64,000 nucleotides of DNA, from contig NZ_JAOTIS010000001.1 of the NCBI RefSeq assembly GCF_025628935.1, positions 62,001 through 126,000 on the forward strand, in the 5' to 3' direction. The notes below the pieces were generated by a model that had not been told where the DNA came from, ran no database searches, and saw only the letters and a program-made list of their open reading frames with translations. How positions within the stretch are numbered: position 1 is the first letter of the stretch; every line of letters starts with the position of its first letter. This document shows, piece after piece, positions 43,878 to 53,220 of the stretch. Source of the stretch: Macrococcus capreoli (GTDB taxonomy: Bacteria; Bacillota; Bacilli; Staphylococcales; Staphylococcaceae). A program made the position numbers and the translations under genes.

Positions 43878-45428
43878 ATGAAAAAAATAATTACATTAAT
43901 CACGACAAGTTTATTACTCTCAGCATGTGGTGCTTCACAACAAAGTAATAATAAGCAACAGTTATCAACTAACAGTAAAGCAGATGTCTTATTTGACGCT
44001 GCGCACGGTGTAACAGCAGGGGAAGCAGATTGGGTCATCAATGGTGGCTTCTCAACATTTAATGATGAGATTAATAAACAAGGTGTAACGACGACCTCAA
44101 CAGGTTATCATGATACGATTACGCTCGATGTATTAAAGCGCTACAAAGCGTTTATTATGCCGGAACCCAATATTCCGCTTAAGACGAGCGAACAGCAAGC
44201 AATTAAAGCATACGTTGAAGGTGGCGGAAGTGTAATGATGATAGCTGATCACTATAATGCTGATCGAAACTTGAACCGATTTGATGCTTCTGAAATTTTT
44301 AACGGTTATCGTCGAGGCGCATTTCAGGAAATTACGAAAGGGATGCATCAAGATGAAATACAATCGGATCGAATGAAAGATGTGAAATCAAGTGACTTTT
44401 TAAGTGACACATTTGGTGTGCGCTTTCGTTATAATGCACTAAATAATGTTGTGTTATCAGCAAAGGACGAAGACAATGTGTTTGGATTGCTGGATGGCGT
44501 CAAGAAAGTAAATATGCATGCTGGCAGTACGCTACTCATTACGAATCCGAAGCAAGCGAAAGGAGTGCTTTATCCTGAGCAATTATCAGAAAAAGATAAA
44601 TGGCCCCATGCCGTTGATCAAGGGGTATATACTGCGGGTTATAAAGACGAAGGTGCATTTGTCGCCATCAGTAAATTAGGAAAAGGGAAAGCTGTATTTA
44701 TCGGTGATTCTTCTATTGTAGAAGATAGTACGCCGAAATATGTGCGTGAAGATAATGGTCAAAAGAAGAGCACGTATGATGGTATCCATGAAATGGATCA
44801 TATGCGTTTAATGGATAATCTCGTAAAGTGGATGATGCAACAGGAAGATTATGCTTCGTTTGAAGGGAAATTCAAACTTGATGAACCTACGAAAGTATTA
44901 GACTTTGAACAACCAGCGCAATCTACAGAACCGAAAGCAGAGCCATGGGGCACGCCTGGTCACCATTATAAGTGGTATGATCCTTCTACATTTGCAGCAG
45001 GAAGTTTCGGAAAAGATGATACGACGATAAGTAGCAAGACACAGTCTTCAACGAGTGCATCTAATTCAACACATGAAAGTAAGCAGTCCAATGAAAAGAA
45101 TACACCATCTTCATCAGAACAACATAGTAATATTGAAGTACAGTATCCGAAAACCGTATCAGTCGGACAACGCTTTAATATCGATATATATACACAAGAT
45201 CAATTAGACAATATTGCAATTGAATTAATTGATGCAGATGGGGAAAAAGTCGGGTTATTTGATGGTAATCGACCAGGTAAATCACGTGCGTATGATGCGA
45301 AAAAATTTGAAAGTCGTTACCATGTTTATTTTCATGGTAAAATAGCGAGGGAAGCAACTGACGAAATCACTTTAAAAATATATTCGAATAATGCATTGAT
45401 TGATGAGCAAGTCATGAAAGTGAGGTAG
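43878..45428 (+). CDS. Lipoprotein with GATase/GIFT-like domain, coupled to M6 protease
   Basis: A 516-residue lipoprotein (lipobox LSAC). The first half begins 'ADVLFDAAHGVTAGEADW' and includes 'IKAYVEGGGSVMMIADHY' and 'GKAVFIGDSSIVED', which fits the GIFT/DUF4350-type class-I-glutamine-amidotransferase-like fold without an obvious catalytic triad. A low-complexity Ser/Thr linker (about 380-420) leads to a C-terminal beta domain ('VSVGQRFNIDIYTQDQLDNI'). The protease gene starts five bases after its stop codon. I do not know its function; a chaperone, anchoring or sugar-binding role for the protease is a guess. Confidence 0.7.
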   Translation: MKKIITLITTSLLLSACGASQQSNNKQQLSTNSKADVLFDAAHGVTAGEADWVINGGFSTFNDEINKQGVTTTSTGYHDTITLDVLKRYKAFIMPEPNIPLKTSEQQAIKAYVEGGGSVMMIADHYNADRNLNRFDASEIFNGYRRGAFQEITKGMHQDEIQSDRMKDVKSSDFLSDTFGVRFRYNALNNVVLSAKDEDNVFGLLDGVKKVNMHAGSTLLITNPKQAKGVLYPEQLSEKDKWPHAVDQGVYTAGYKDEGAFVAISKLGKGKAVFIGDSSIVEDSTPKYVREDNGQKKSTYDGIHEMDHMRLMDNLVKWMMQQEDYASFEGKFKLDEPTKVLDFEQPAQSTEPKAEPWGTPGHHYKWYDPSTFAAGSFGKDDTTISSKTQSSTSASNSTHESKQSNEKNTPSSSEQHSNIEVQYPKTVSVGQRFNIDIYTQDQLDNIAIELIDADGEKVGLFDGNRPGKSRAYDAKKFESRYHVYFHGKIAREATDEITLKIYSNNALIDEQVMKVR

Positions 45429-45433
45429 TAATA

Positions 45434-47137
45434 ATGAATAAATTATGCAAAACATTGTCTTTAATGACAATGACAGCTTTGTTGTTACCGACAAATATCG
45501 GTAATGCGACAACGCGACCACCGACGCAAACTTCAAGTCAGGTGAAACTTGATAATACGGATAAATTAAAAACAAAAGCAACTGTATTACAATCTAAAAC
45601 GACAAAGACAAATACAGTGCCTGCCTTTAAACCACGTGTTTATCGTGGCCAACCGATGAAAGAGAATGTATTAGTCGTCATGATGGACTTTAGTAATAGT
45701 CCGGCATCTACAATTAAAAAGTCAGAAACCGCAAATTATCGAAAAGTATACGATAAAGCATATTACGAAAAACTATTTTTTGGTGATACATTTAAAGGCC
45801 CAGATCAAAAAGACTATATGTCGATCAAAAAATATTACCAAAACGTATCTGGGAATAGTTTATTATTACAAGGGAAAGTATCGGGTTGGTATCGTGCGAA
45901 ACATCCATTAAATTATTATGGACATAATGAAGATGAAAAAGTGTCTGAATTGATCATGGAAGCGGCAGCAAATGCAGCGAAAGATAAAAATATTAACATG
46001 AATAAATTTGATCAGTATGACTATTATGATTTAGATCAGGATGGTAACATTCATGAGCCTGATGGTATTGTCGATAAACTTGTCGTGGTGTTTAGTGGTA
46101 TTGGAGAAAGTGAAGGCGGCGGCAAATTCTTAAAGAATTCAATTTGGGAACACGTATCTGAAGTGCCATTTGATAGGAACGGTAATCCAAAGACAGTACC
46201 AGGTACATTTAGTAAGCAGTCTAAATTTTACAAGAAACGATTAGGTGTGGCTGAGTATGGTGTGCTGGCTGAAGACAGTACAGTAGGTACATTTGCTCAT
46301 GAGTTTGGACATATGCTAGGTTTAATTGATGAATATGATACAGCGCCAAGTGCCGCGAACCATTCTGGTGAGCCGATTCGCTACTGGTCATTGATGAGCT
46401 ACGGTGCGGATGCAGGGGTGATTCCAGGGATGGAACCCGTTGGATTAAGCCCGTTTGCGAAATCGGATTTACAGCAAATATATGGCGGTAACTGGATGAT
46501 TGGTAGCGCATTGAATTATAAAGATATTTCATCTAAAAAGAAATATTATTTACTGGATCAGGCAAGTATAAAAGGTGTTAACAATGATGTTGTGAAGATT
46601 AATTTACCACCGATAAGACAAAAAAATAAAAGTGGAAAAATTAGAAGTTATCATCAATATTATTTATTAGAATGGCGTTCTCATAATGGGGTGGATAAAG
46701 GACTAAGCCATATTAAAGATCCATTCGGTATGAATCAGTACGGTAAAGGATTAATTATTTGGTATGTTAATGAATCATTTGCCGATAATGCGAACTTAGC
46801 GAAACATTATGGTAAGAGTTTAGTTGGTGTAGTGGATGCGAATCCTGCGAATATTACAACATCGACGGGTTTAATTCCAATGTCAGATACACAAATGTAT
46901 GATGCAGCATTTAATACTGTAAGTTATGGGCAATACAATCGTGCCAGCAATTATTTCTTTAAGAAACCATCGACAAGGCCTGTACCATTATTCTCGGATG
47001 CTAACTATAGTGTTGCAGCGTTTAATAAATTACAAGTGCCGGATAGCAGTCGTATATTACCGCAGTTAGGGATTAAGATTAAAGTTGAAGGCCAGAATAA
47101 AGACGGAACAGTTGGTAAAATAAGCATATATAAATAA
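45434..47137 (+). CDS. Secreted M6 family metalloprotease (short paralog)
   Basis: A 567-residue zinc protease of the immune inhibitor A family. The signal peptide ends near residue 25 ('GNA'). The zinc motif HEFGHMLGLIDEYD begins at His289. A calcium-loop-like 'DLDQDGNIHEPDG' lies near 196. It lacks the beta-sandwich insert present in the following paralog, and its propeptide is shorter. GAGGTAGTAATA precedes the ATG. It is encoded five bases after the GIFT-like lipoprotein. Confidence 0.88.
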   Translation: MNKLCKTLSLMTMTALLLPTNIGNATTRPPTQTSSQVKLDNTDKLKTKATVLQSKTTKTNTVPAFKPRVYRGQPMKENVLVVMMDFSNSPASTIKKSETANYRKVYDKAYYEKLFFGDTFKGPDQKDYMSIKKYYQNVSGNSLLLQGKVSGWYRAKHPLNYYGHNEDEKVSELIMEAAANAAKDKNINMNKFDQYDYYDLDQDGNIHEPDGIVDKLVVVFSGIGESEGGGKFLKNSIWEHVSEVPFDRNGNPKTVPGTFSKQSKFYKKRLGVAEYGVLAEDSTVGTFAHEFGHMLGLIDEYDTAPSAANHSGEPIRYWSLMSYGADAGVIPGMEPVGLSPFAKSDLQQIYGGNWMIGSALNYKDISSKKKYYLLDQASIKGVNNDVVKINLPPIRQKNKSGKIRSYHQYYLLEWRSHNGVDKGLSHIKDPFGMNQYGKGLIIWYVNESFADNANLAKHYGKSLVGVVDANPANITTSTGLIPMSDTQMYDAAFNTVSYGQYNRASNYFFKKPSTRPVPLFSDANYSVAAFNKLQVPDSSRILPQLGIKIKVEGQNKDGTVGKISIYK

Positions 47138-47171
47138 GTTTATATGCGTCGTGTTTAGCTATACGTAATCT

Positions 47172-47213
47172 AAAAAGCAAAATTTCTGTTACACACAGAG
47201 ATTTTGCTTTTTT
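47172..47213. terminator. Intrinsic terminator between the two M6 genes
   Basis: AAAGCAAAATTTCTGT (47174-47189) pairs with ACAGAGATTTTGCTTT (47195-47210, one T-G), with A and T runs. Confidence 0.88.
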
Positions 47214-47359
47214 ATTGTGTAAAAAACTATTTTATCTCTATCACCTCCGCTTTGTTACGAAAATGTAATATTTCAACAAACAAAATATTATTTACAATTC
47301 TGAATATTTAGAAGATAATGATTTTAAGAATTAAAAATATAATTTTTGGAGGTTAATCG

Positions 47360-49738
47360 ATGAGAAAAAAACAGTTATTTTCTTCACTATTAGCATTATC
47401 TCTAGGTATTTCAAGTCTTGGCTTAACGAGTGGTGCAGCATATGCAGATGTGCACAAAGTACATTCTCCTTCAGGTTCAGGTTTCGATGCAGGTGTTGCG
47501 AACGAAGAGCGCTTAATTAAAATGTTACAAAAAGAAGGTAAACTTTCTAAAACTGCGACACGCGCAGAAGCTGAAAAAGCAGTTCAACAATTATTGAAAC
47601 AAAAACATGAACAGACCAATAAAGTAGTAAAAAACAAAGGTGCATTCGATAAGAAATACAACAAAGTCACTGATAAAAAGAAAAAGAATGCGTTAAATAA
47701 ATACACAAAAGGGAAAGGTAAAAAACTAGGACACGCAAAAAATGTTAAACCTGTTGTGCCTGAGTCTTTCACTGGTGAAAAACGTACAGATAAAGTATTA
47801 TTGCTAGCGATTGATTTCCCGGATTACAAACATTCAACAATTACGAAAGAAGAGTCAGACATGTTCTATGAGGACTATCCAATGAGTCATTATCAGGACA
47901 TGGTATTTAATCCGAATGGATATGAAGGCCCAAATGGTGAGAATTTAGTTAGTATGCAACAATACTACAATAATCAGTCAGGTGGCAGTTACGGATTAGA
48001 TGGTAAAGTACATGGCTGGTATACAGCGAAACATGAAGCGGCGTATTATGGTGGTAACTACCCTGACGCAGATGGTAGTGATCATCGTCCGAAAGAATTA
48101 GTGAAAGAAGCATTAGAAGCAGCAGCGAAAGATCCGAATGTTAACTTAGATGAGTATGATCAATGGGATCGTTATGATTTAGATGGTGACGGTATTTATA
48201 ACGAGAAAGATGGTATCGTCGACCACGTTATGATAATTCATGCATCTCCAGGTGAAGATGCTGGTGGTGGTCGTTTAGGAAGCGACGCAATTTGGAGTCA
48301 CCGCTGGAGTTTAGATTTCGATGAAAAGGGTGAGCCGTACACAATTCCAGGAACGAAATCAGGTTTAGATAAATTTGGCGGGAAACTCGCAGTTATTGAT
48401 TATACGATTCAGCCAGAAGATGGTGCAGCAGGGGTATTCTCACATGAATTTGGTCATGATTTAGGATTACCAGATGAATACGATACAATTTATTCGGGTA
48501 AAGGTGAGCCTGTGTCATTCTGGTCAATTATGTCGAGTGGTAGCTGGGCCGGAAAAATTCCTGGAACAGAACCTTCAGGATTTGATCCATATATGAAAGA
48601 AATGCTTCAAGATTTCCATGGTGGTAACTGGCAGACAGGTAGTGAAGTAGATATTAAAGATATTTCAAGTACACCACAAGAATTCTTGTTAGATGAAGCT
48701 TCTTCAAAAGGTACGAATAATGATGCAGTGAAAGTATCATTACCTGATAAAGTGACGAATGTTGTTACACCGAAATCAGGTAGTAAGTTATATCATAGTG
48801 GTTCAGATAACGATTTAGAAAATACTTTATCAACATCAGTAGACTTAACAAACGCTAAATCTGGTGAATTAACATTTGATGCATGGTACGACATTGAAAA
48901 AGGGTTTGACTATGCCTATGTTCAAGCTTCTACTGATGGGGAAAAATGGACAAATTTAGAAGGCAATATTACGAATAATGATGATCCGGAAAATAGTGGT
49001 GCCAATATTGGCAATGGTATTGATGGTCAAAGTAATGGTTTCGTTGCTGCGAAGTTTAATCTTGATCAGTTTGCCGGTAAGAAAGTTAACTTGCGAGTGT
49101 TATATAAAACAGATGGTGGCTATATTGCTCCAGGATTATATTTAGATAACTTAAAAGTTACTGCAGATGGTAAAGAAGTATTGAGTGATGGTGCAGAAGA
49201 TACACCGAAAGTTGAATTAAATGGCTTTAAAGTATCAGATGGTAAGAAATATAGTAAAAATTATTACTTATTACAGTGGAGAAGTCATAATAAAATTGAC
49301 GGTGGATTAGCACATATTAAACGTGGAGATGGTTTCTTAAACTTTAATCCAGGACTTGTAGTAGAATATGTAGATGAATCATTCACAGACAACCACGTCG
49401 GTAAACATCCTGGGGAAGGGTTTGTCGGTGTTGTCGATGCTGACCAGAATGCACTTGTATGGGAAGGAGAAGGTGCAGGTGTTGCATCAACACAGTGGCA
49501 AATGCATGATGCAGCATTTAGCTTAACAAACGAAGCGCCGTTAAAGATTGCGTTAGATGATAACACATCACTCGTTGATAAATCAATCGTTGCAAATCCA
49601 TTGTTTGATGACAGCAAAGATTATACAAATAAAGCACAACCACATGCCGGTAAAATCTTACCGAAACATGGTCTAAAAGTTAAAGTAGTTGGTGAAGCGA
49701 AAGATAAATCAGCAGCGAAAGTGATTGTGTATAAATAG
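47360..49738 (+). CDS. Secreted M6 family metalloprotease (immune inhibitor A-like)
   Basis: A 792-residue exported zinc protease. A signal peptide ends near 'AYA' (residues 27-29), followed by a charged, Lys-rich propeptide. The catalytic motif HEFGHDLGLPDEYD starts at His362, and the calcium loop 'DLDGDGIYNEKDG' is near 275. Between about 475 and 620 lies an inserted beta-sandwich ('GELTFDAWYDIEKGFDYAYVQAS', MAM/jelly-roll-like) as in Bacillus InhA. M6 proteases degrade host or competitor proteins. It has its own promoter region of about 145 bases and GGAGG before the ATG. Confidence 0.92.
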   Translation: MRKKQLFSSLLALSLGISSLGLTSGAAYADVHKVHSPSGSGFDAGVANEERLIKMLQKEGKLSKTATRAEAEKAVQQLLKQKHEQTNKVVKNKGAFDKKYNKVTDKKKKNALNKYTKGKGKKLGHAKNVKPVVPESFTGEKRTDKVLLLAIDFPDYKHSTITKEESDMFYEDYPMSHYQDMVFNPNGYEGPNGENLVSMQQYYNNQSGGSYGLDGKVHGWYTAKHEAAYYGGNYPDADGSDHRPKELVKEALEAAAKDPNVNLDEYDQWDRYDLDGDGIYNEKDGIVDHVMIIHASPGEDAGGGRLGSDAIWSHRWSLDFDEKGEPYTIPGTKSGLDKFGGKLAVIDYTIQPEDGAAGVFSHEFGHDLGLPDEYDTIYSGKGEPVSFWSIMSSGSWAGKIPGTEPSGFDPYMKEMLQDFHGGNWQTGSEVDIKDISSTPQEFLLDEASSKGTNNDAVKVSLPDKVTNVVTPKSGSKLYHSGSDNDLENTLSTSVDLTNAKSGELTFDAWYDIEKGFDYAYVQASTDGEKWTNLEGNITNNDDPENSGANIGNGIDGQSNGFVAAKFNLDQFAGKKVNLRVLYKTDGGYIAPGLYLDNLKVTADGKEVLSDGAEDTPKVELNGFKVSDGKKYSKNYYLLQWRSHNKIDGGLAHIKRGDGFLNFNPGLVVEYVDESFTDNHVGKHPGEGFVGVVDADQNALVWEGEGAGVASTQWQMHDAAFSLTNEAPLKIALDDNTSLVDKSIVANPLFDDSKDYTNKAQPHAGKILPKHGLKVKVVGEAKDKSAAKVIVYK

Positions 49739-49786
49739 TAAACAATTCATCATTTATAACAGTTCATAAATTATTTTAATAATGCG

Positions 49787-49831
49787 AATAAACCTCACAA
49801 AGATGCTCTTTTGTCATTGTGAGGTTTATTA
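49787..49831 (+). terminator. Intrinsic terminator after the M6 protease
   Basis: AATAAACCTCACAA (49787-49800) and TTGTGAGGTTTATT (49817-49830) form a perfect 14-bp stem. The T-run is short. Confidence 0.75.
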
Positions 49832-49914
49832 TGTTGTAAATGATTATCACGTAGTCAATCCAGCTTTTCATTTCATCGCTTCATTTGATATATTTATATT
49901 AATAGGAGGCTATG

Positions 49915-50481
49915 ATGATATATTTTGAAACAGAGCGATTAATATTTAGAGATTGGCATGAAAGCGACTTACCATTGTTTCAGGAAATGAATCGCGATTT
50001 CGACGTACGTCGTTATTTTCCGGATGTAATGAGCAGTGCACGTAGTGAACTTGCTTTCTATATGATGCAGCGTGAAATGACGCAACATGGATTAGGATTA
50101 TTTGCAGTGGCATTGAAATCCACAGGAGAATTCATCGGGTTTATCGGTATGCAGTATTTAATACCGACGCAACAGTTTGATTTACCTTTTATGCCATGTT
50201 ATGAAATCGGCTGGCGGCTTCGAAAAGCATATTGGCATCAAGGCTACGCGACTGAAGGTGCCAATGCAGTACTGCAATATGCACAGCAACAAGGTATTCA
50301 GTCAGTTTATAGCTTTACAAGCATGCTTAATCGACCGAGTATACATGTGATGGAAAAGCTGGATATGCAATTTGTAAAGACGTTTCATCATCCACTCATT
50401 AAAGATTACCATCCACTTAAAGAACACGTCCTTTACTATAAAGCACTCAATGTGAAAGGGCAGTCAAATGATACTCATTAG
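49915..50481 (+). CDS. GNAT family N-acetyltransferase (RimJ/RimL type)
   Basis: A 188-residue acetyltransferase. 'ETERLIFRDWHESDL' at the N-terminus is the RimJ/RimL-type hallmark. The acetyl-CoA loop is 'GWRLRKAYWHQGYATEGANAVL' near residues 98-119, and 'NRPSIHVMEKLDM' is the motif-B region. Possible substrates include ribosomal protein N-termini or antibiotics; the sequence does not decide. ATG 49915 is chosen because AGGAGG then has a five-base spacer. It overlaps the DUF523 gene by 14 bases. Confidence 0.82.
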   Translation: MIYFETERLIFRDWHESDLPLFQEMNRDFDVRRYFPDVMSSARSELAFYMMQREMTQHGLGLFAVALKSTGEFIGFIGMQYLIPTQQFDLPFMPCYEIGWRLRKAYWHQGYATEGANAVLQYAQQQGIQSVYSFTSMLNRPSIHVMEKLDMQFVKTFHHPLIKDYHPLKEHVLYYKALNVKGQSNDTH

Positions 50482-50920
50482 CAGTTGTTTAATTGGAGAA
50501 CATGTTAGATACGATGGTGGTACGCAAGGCAAATCTTCATTGATACAGCTTATTGAAGAAGGTAAAGCGATACATGCTTGTCCGGAAGTGCTTGGTGGAT
50601 TACCGATACCGAGAGATCCTGCTGAAATTGTAGATGGAGATGGGTTTGATGTACTGGATGGTCGTGCGAAAGTAAAGACTGCACAAGGGGCAGATGTAAC
50701 TGATGCTTTTATTAAAGGGGCATATCGTACATTAAACATATTACAGGATGCTCAAATTGATACCGTCATCTTGAAAGCCAACAGTCCGAGTTGTGGCAAT
50801 GCATTCATATATGACGGAACATTTTCCGGCACAAAAAAACAAGGCGTTGGGGTAACGAGTGCCTTGTTAATCCGAAATGATATTAAAGTGTTGAGTGAAT
50901 TAGATTATACTGAATCATAA
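50468..50920 (+). CDS. DUF523 protein (TudS-like putative thiouracil desulfidase)
   Basis: A 150-residue protein matching DUF523 throughout: 'SSCLIGEHVRYDGG' at the start, 'ACPEVLGGLPIPR' and 'LKANSPSCG'. Three conserved Cys (7, about 38 and about 102) correspond to those that bind a 4Fe-4S cluster in the characterised family member TudS, which removes sulfur from 2-thiouracil. Activity here is inferred from family. The start lies inside the end of the GNAT gene, so translation is coupled. Confidence 0.85.
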   Translation: MILISSCLIGEHVRYDGGTQGKSSLIQLIEEGKAIHACPEVLGGLPIPRDPAEIVDGDGFDVLDGRAKVKTAQGADVTDAFIKGAYRTLNILQDAQIDTVILKANSPSCGNAFIYDGTFSGTKKQGVGVTSALLIRNDIKVLSELDYTES

Positions 50921-51477
50921 CGCTTAACTTTAACCGGTTGAGCGTTTTTCATTTTATCGATTAGCGTATCTGGATTTTCTTCTACAATCGCGAGATGACG
51001 GTAATGTTCACCAATAAATCCTTGTGCGATCATTTTGTTCAACATTTCTATTAATGGGTTATAAAAGCCATCAATATTTAATATTCCAATCGGCTTTTCA
51101 TGAAGTCCGAGTTGAGCCCACGTAAATATTTCAAAGAACTCTTCAAGTGTACCTGCGCCACCAGGCATCATAATATAGCCGTCACAAAGTGAAGACATCA
51201 TATCTTTACGTTGATGCATCGTATCAACAGTATAAAGTTCGGTAAGATTGGGATGCGCTATTTCTTTCTCATGTAAGAAGTGGGTAATAACCCCGATTGT
51301 TCTACCGCCATTTTGAATGACACTATCAGCGATGACACCCATTAATCCAGCTTTTCCGCCTCCGAAGATTAATGCGATGTCATGTTTGACAAGTGATTGT
51401 CCTAATGCTGTCGCCCCTGTTGTATAGGCTGGATTTGATCCTTTATTAGAACCACAATAAACTGCAATATTTTTCAT
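50905..51477 (-). CDS. LOG family nucleoside monophosphate phosphoribohydrolase
   Basis: A 190-residue Rossmann-like protein with the signature 'MMPGGAGTLEEFFEIFTW' (PGGxGTxxE, residues about 101-118) and N-terminal 'AVYCGSNKGS'. LOG enzymes cleave the N-glycosidic bond of nucleoside 5'-monophosphates; bacterial members were once called lysine decarboxylase-like. Its 3' end overlaps the convergent DUF523 gene by 16 bases, and a hairpin with T-run (50919-50951) in the overlap terminates the plus-strand transcript. Confidence 0.9.
   Translation of the reverse strand: MKNIAVYCGSNKGSNPAYTTGATALGQSLVKHDIALIFGGGKAGLMGVIADSVIQNGGRTIGVITHFLHEKEIAHPNLTELYTVDTMHQRKDMMSSLCDGYIMMPGGAGTLEEFFEIFTWAQLGLHEKPIGILNIDGFYNPLIEMLNKMIAQGFIGEHYRHLAIVEENPDTLIDKMKNAQPVKVKRYDSV
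50919..50951 (+). terminator. Intrinsic terminator of the GNAT-DUF523 unit
   Basis: AACGCTTAAC (50919-50928) pairs with GTTGAGCGTT (50938-50947, one T-G), then T residues. It lies within the 3' end of the opposite-strand LOG gene. Confidence 0.7.
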
Positions 51478-51533
51478 ATAAAAAAATCCTTTCTTTTATG
51501 TTATGATTAATAGTAATGAATGGAGTGAATAGC

Positions 51534-52001
51534 TTGATAAATATCAAACCAGTAGACACAGTGAATGACATTGATTTAAGTCATTATGAACTGCCGGCGA
51601 AGCAAATGGTGTATGCAGGTCACCCAAGATTTATACTATCACGAAAGAAACCCCACTACACACCATTTATTATCGAAGACAACAATATGTTAATTGGCGT
51701 ATTTGCACTTGAGCAAGGTGACATCTTAAATAGAATTGGTGCGTCACACAATGCGATTTATTTACGCGGTTTATCTATTAATTATACGGAACAGAATAAA
51801 GGTTATTTCAAAGCGACACTTTCTGCTGTTGAACAGTATTTAGCAACGCATTATCCTGCTGTAACGATGCTTTACTTATGCGTTAATGTTAAGAATGATG
51901 CGTATTATGCATTTATTAAATCCGGATTTAAAGATGAAAAGCGTACGATACGCCAAGGTTTATCACAATTAAAAGTACTATCAAAAAAACTTAGCATTTA
52001 G
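51534..52001 (+). CDS. GNAT-like acetyltransferase
   Basis: A 155-residue protein. 'YLRGLSINYTEQNKGYFKATLSAVEQYL' (about 75-102) matches the core beta strand and a weakly conserved acetyl-CoA loop, and 'AYYAFIKSGFKDEKR' matches motif B, so a divergent GNAT is likely. The start is probably TTG 51534 with GGAGTG upstream; an ATG six codons earlier lies before the ribosome-binding site. It converges with the YaiI/YqxD gene at a shared terminator. Confidence 0.65.
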   Translation: MINIKPVDTVNDIDLSHYELPAKQMVYAGHPRFILSRKKPHYTPFIIEDNNMLIGVFALEQGDILNRIGASHNAIYLRGLSINYTEQNKGYFKATLSAVEQYLATHYPAVTMLYLCVNVKNDAYYAFIKSGFKDEKRTIRQGLSQLKVLSKKLSI

Positions 52002-52017
52002 TGTGCTAAGTTTTTTT
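51986..52017. terminator. Bidirectional intrinsic terminator
   Basis: AACTTAGCA (51988-51996) and TGCTAAGTT (52004-52012) with flanking A7 and T7. Both convergent genes end inside it. Confidence 0.85.
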
Positions 52018-52459
52018 CTATACATGCTGTTAAACTTTGAACAAACTTAATCCGATCTTGCTGCGTAAATTTCGGGGGGCCTTTAATTCGGCGTTTCGCT
52101 TGTCGTTCCATTTGGTTGTGATAGCGTGTCATCAATAATAGTTCAATCGTTTCCTGTGTGTATTGCTCACCATTATGATGCAAGACCATGCTACGGTCTA
52201 ATAATAAACTGGCTAAACCATAATCCCCCGTAATAATGATGTCATTCGGTGTAGCGTGCTTTTTTATAGCGTAATCTGCACTATCATTACCGGTATCTAC
52301 ATAATGTGTTGCAACAAAAGCAGGATAATCCTGTAACGTATAATGAGAGAAATCTTTGACGAGTAATACGTTTAAGTTGTATTGTTGCGCCACAGCAATG
52401 ACCTCATGAATGACTGGCGAACTATCGGCATCAACAATAATACGATTAACGATTGGCAA
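51998..52459 (-). CDS. YaiI/YqxD family protein (DUF188)
   Basis: A 153-residue protein with the PIN-like DUF188 pattern: 'IIVDADSSPVIHEVIAVAQQY' at the start, 'DTGNDSADYAI', 'DIIITGDYGLASLLL' and 'RRIKGPPKFTQQDRIKF'. A nuclease role has been proposed for the fold but not shown. The only start codon upstream is TTG at 52459, which lies inside the 3' end of the next minus-strand gene and has a poor RBS, so translation probably depends on coupling. Confidence 0.85.
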   Translation of the reverse strand: MPIVNRIIVDADSSPVIHEVIAVAQQYNLNVLLVKDFSHYTLQDYPAFVATHYVDTGNDSADYAIKKHATPNDIIITGDYGLASLLLDRSMVLHHNGEQYTQETIELLLMTRYHNQMERQAKRRIKGPPKFTQQDRIKFVQSLTACIEKNLAH

Positions 52460-53114
52460 TATGCTCGGCCATCATTTGACGATGTTGTTCGAAAGTCTTC
52501 GCATTGTCGAAATGTTCTTCATATTTTAATGATGGTGTTTTTATCGTTACTTGTTGCACTTCATCATCTTGTGTTACTTTATTGTTTTTACTGAAAGGGA
52601 GAATGCTACGTTTCGTTTGTTTTTGTTTGAATTTATAGTTTTTATAACGTTTCATTTCTTTAATCATTGCTTTTTGTTGTGCTTGTCTCGCAGCTACTTC
52701 TTCACTTTCACGTTGTTCAATTTGCTTAGTCAATAAAGTATTAAGCTGATCAATTTCTTTTTGTAAATATTTCGCTTGTTTTTGTGCGCGTTTATCTTGT
52801 TTAATATGTTGTTTCATTTGTTGTTCATAATTGCGTTTCTTTTGAGTAGATTTAACACTTTGAGATACAAATTGAGCCGTACCAACCGTTGTCTGTTTAA
52901 TAGTATGTGCAGTAGAAATTGCACTTTGCGTCGTATGGACTGCTTTATCTTTTGTTTTTAACGCGACGTGCTTCGTCTGATCATATGCTTTCACTGACAA
53001 ATCTGTTGCACGTTGTACTTCTGGGTGTTCTTTTATGCGATGGCGTTCGTTGATTAATGGTACGATAATGACTGCAGCTACATTGATAGCTGATTTAATC
53101 GTTTCTTTTTTCAT
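52446..53114 (-). CDS. Unknown basic helical protein with N-terminal hydrophobic segment
   Basis: A 222-residue protein that I do not recognise. Residues 8-21 form a weak hydrophobic segment ('AINVAAVIIVPLI'). From about 80 to 190 it is Lys/Gln-rich and predicted coiled coil ('QQMKQHIKQDKRAQKQAKYLQKEIDQL'). The C-terminal 'FDNAKTFEQHRQMMAEHI' could be a short motif. The RBS is good (AAAGGAGCGTTACTC before the ATG). It overlaps the YaiI/YqxD gene by 14 bases, so the two form one transcript. Confidence 0.65.
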   Translation of the reverse strand: MKKETIKSAINVAAVIIVPLINERHRIKEHPEVQRATDLSVKAYDQTKHVALKTKDKAVHTTQSAISTAHTIKQTTVGTAQFVSQSVKSTQKKRNYEQQMKQHIKQDKRAQKQAKYLQKEIDQLNTLLTKQIEQRESEEVAARQAQQKAMIKEMKRYKNYKFKQKQTKRSILPFSKNNKVTQDDEVQQVTIKTPSLKYEEHFDNAKTFEQHRQMMAEHIANR

Positions 53115-53220
53115 GAGTAACGCTCCTTTTATGCTTAATTGTCACTATTATATATTATTTACCCGGTTATATAAAAAAATAACGAAGCATATGATAAATA
53201 TTGTCATCTTACGATTGACA

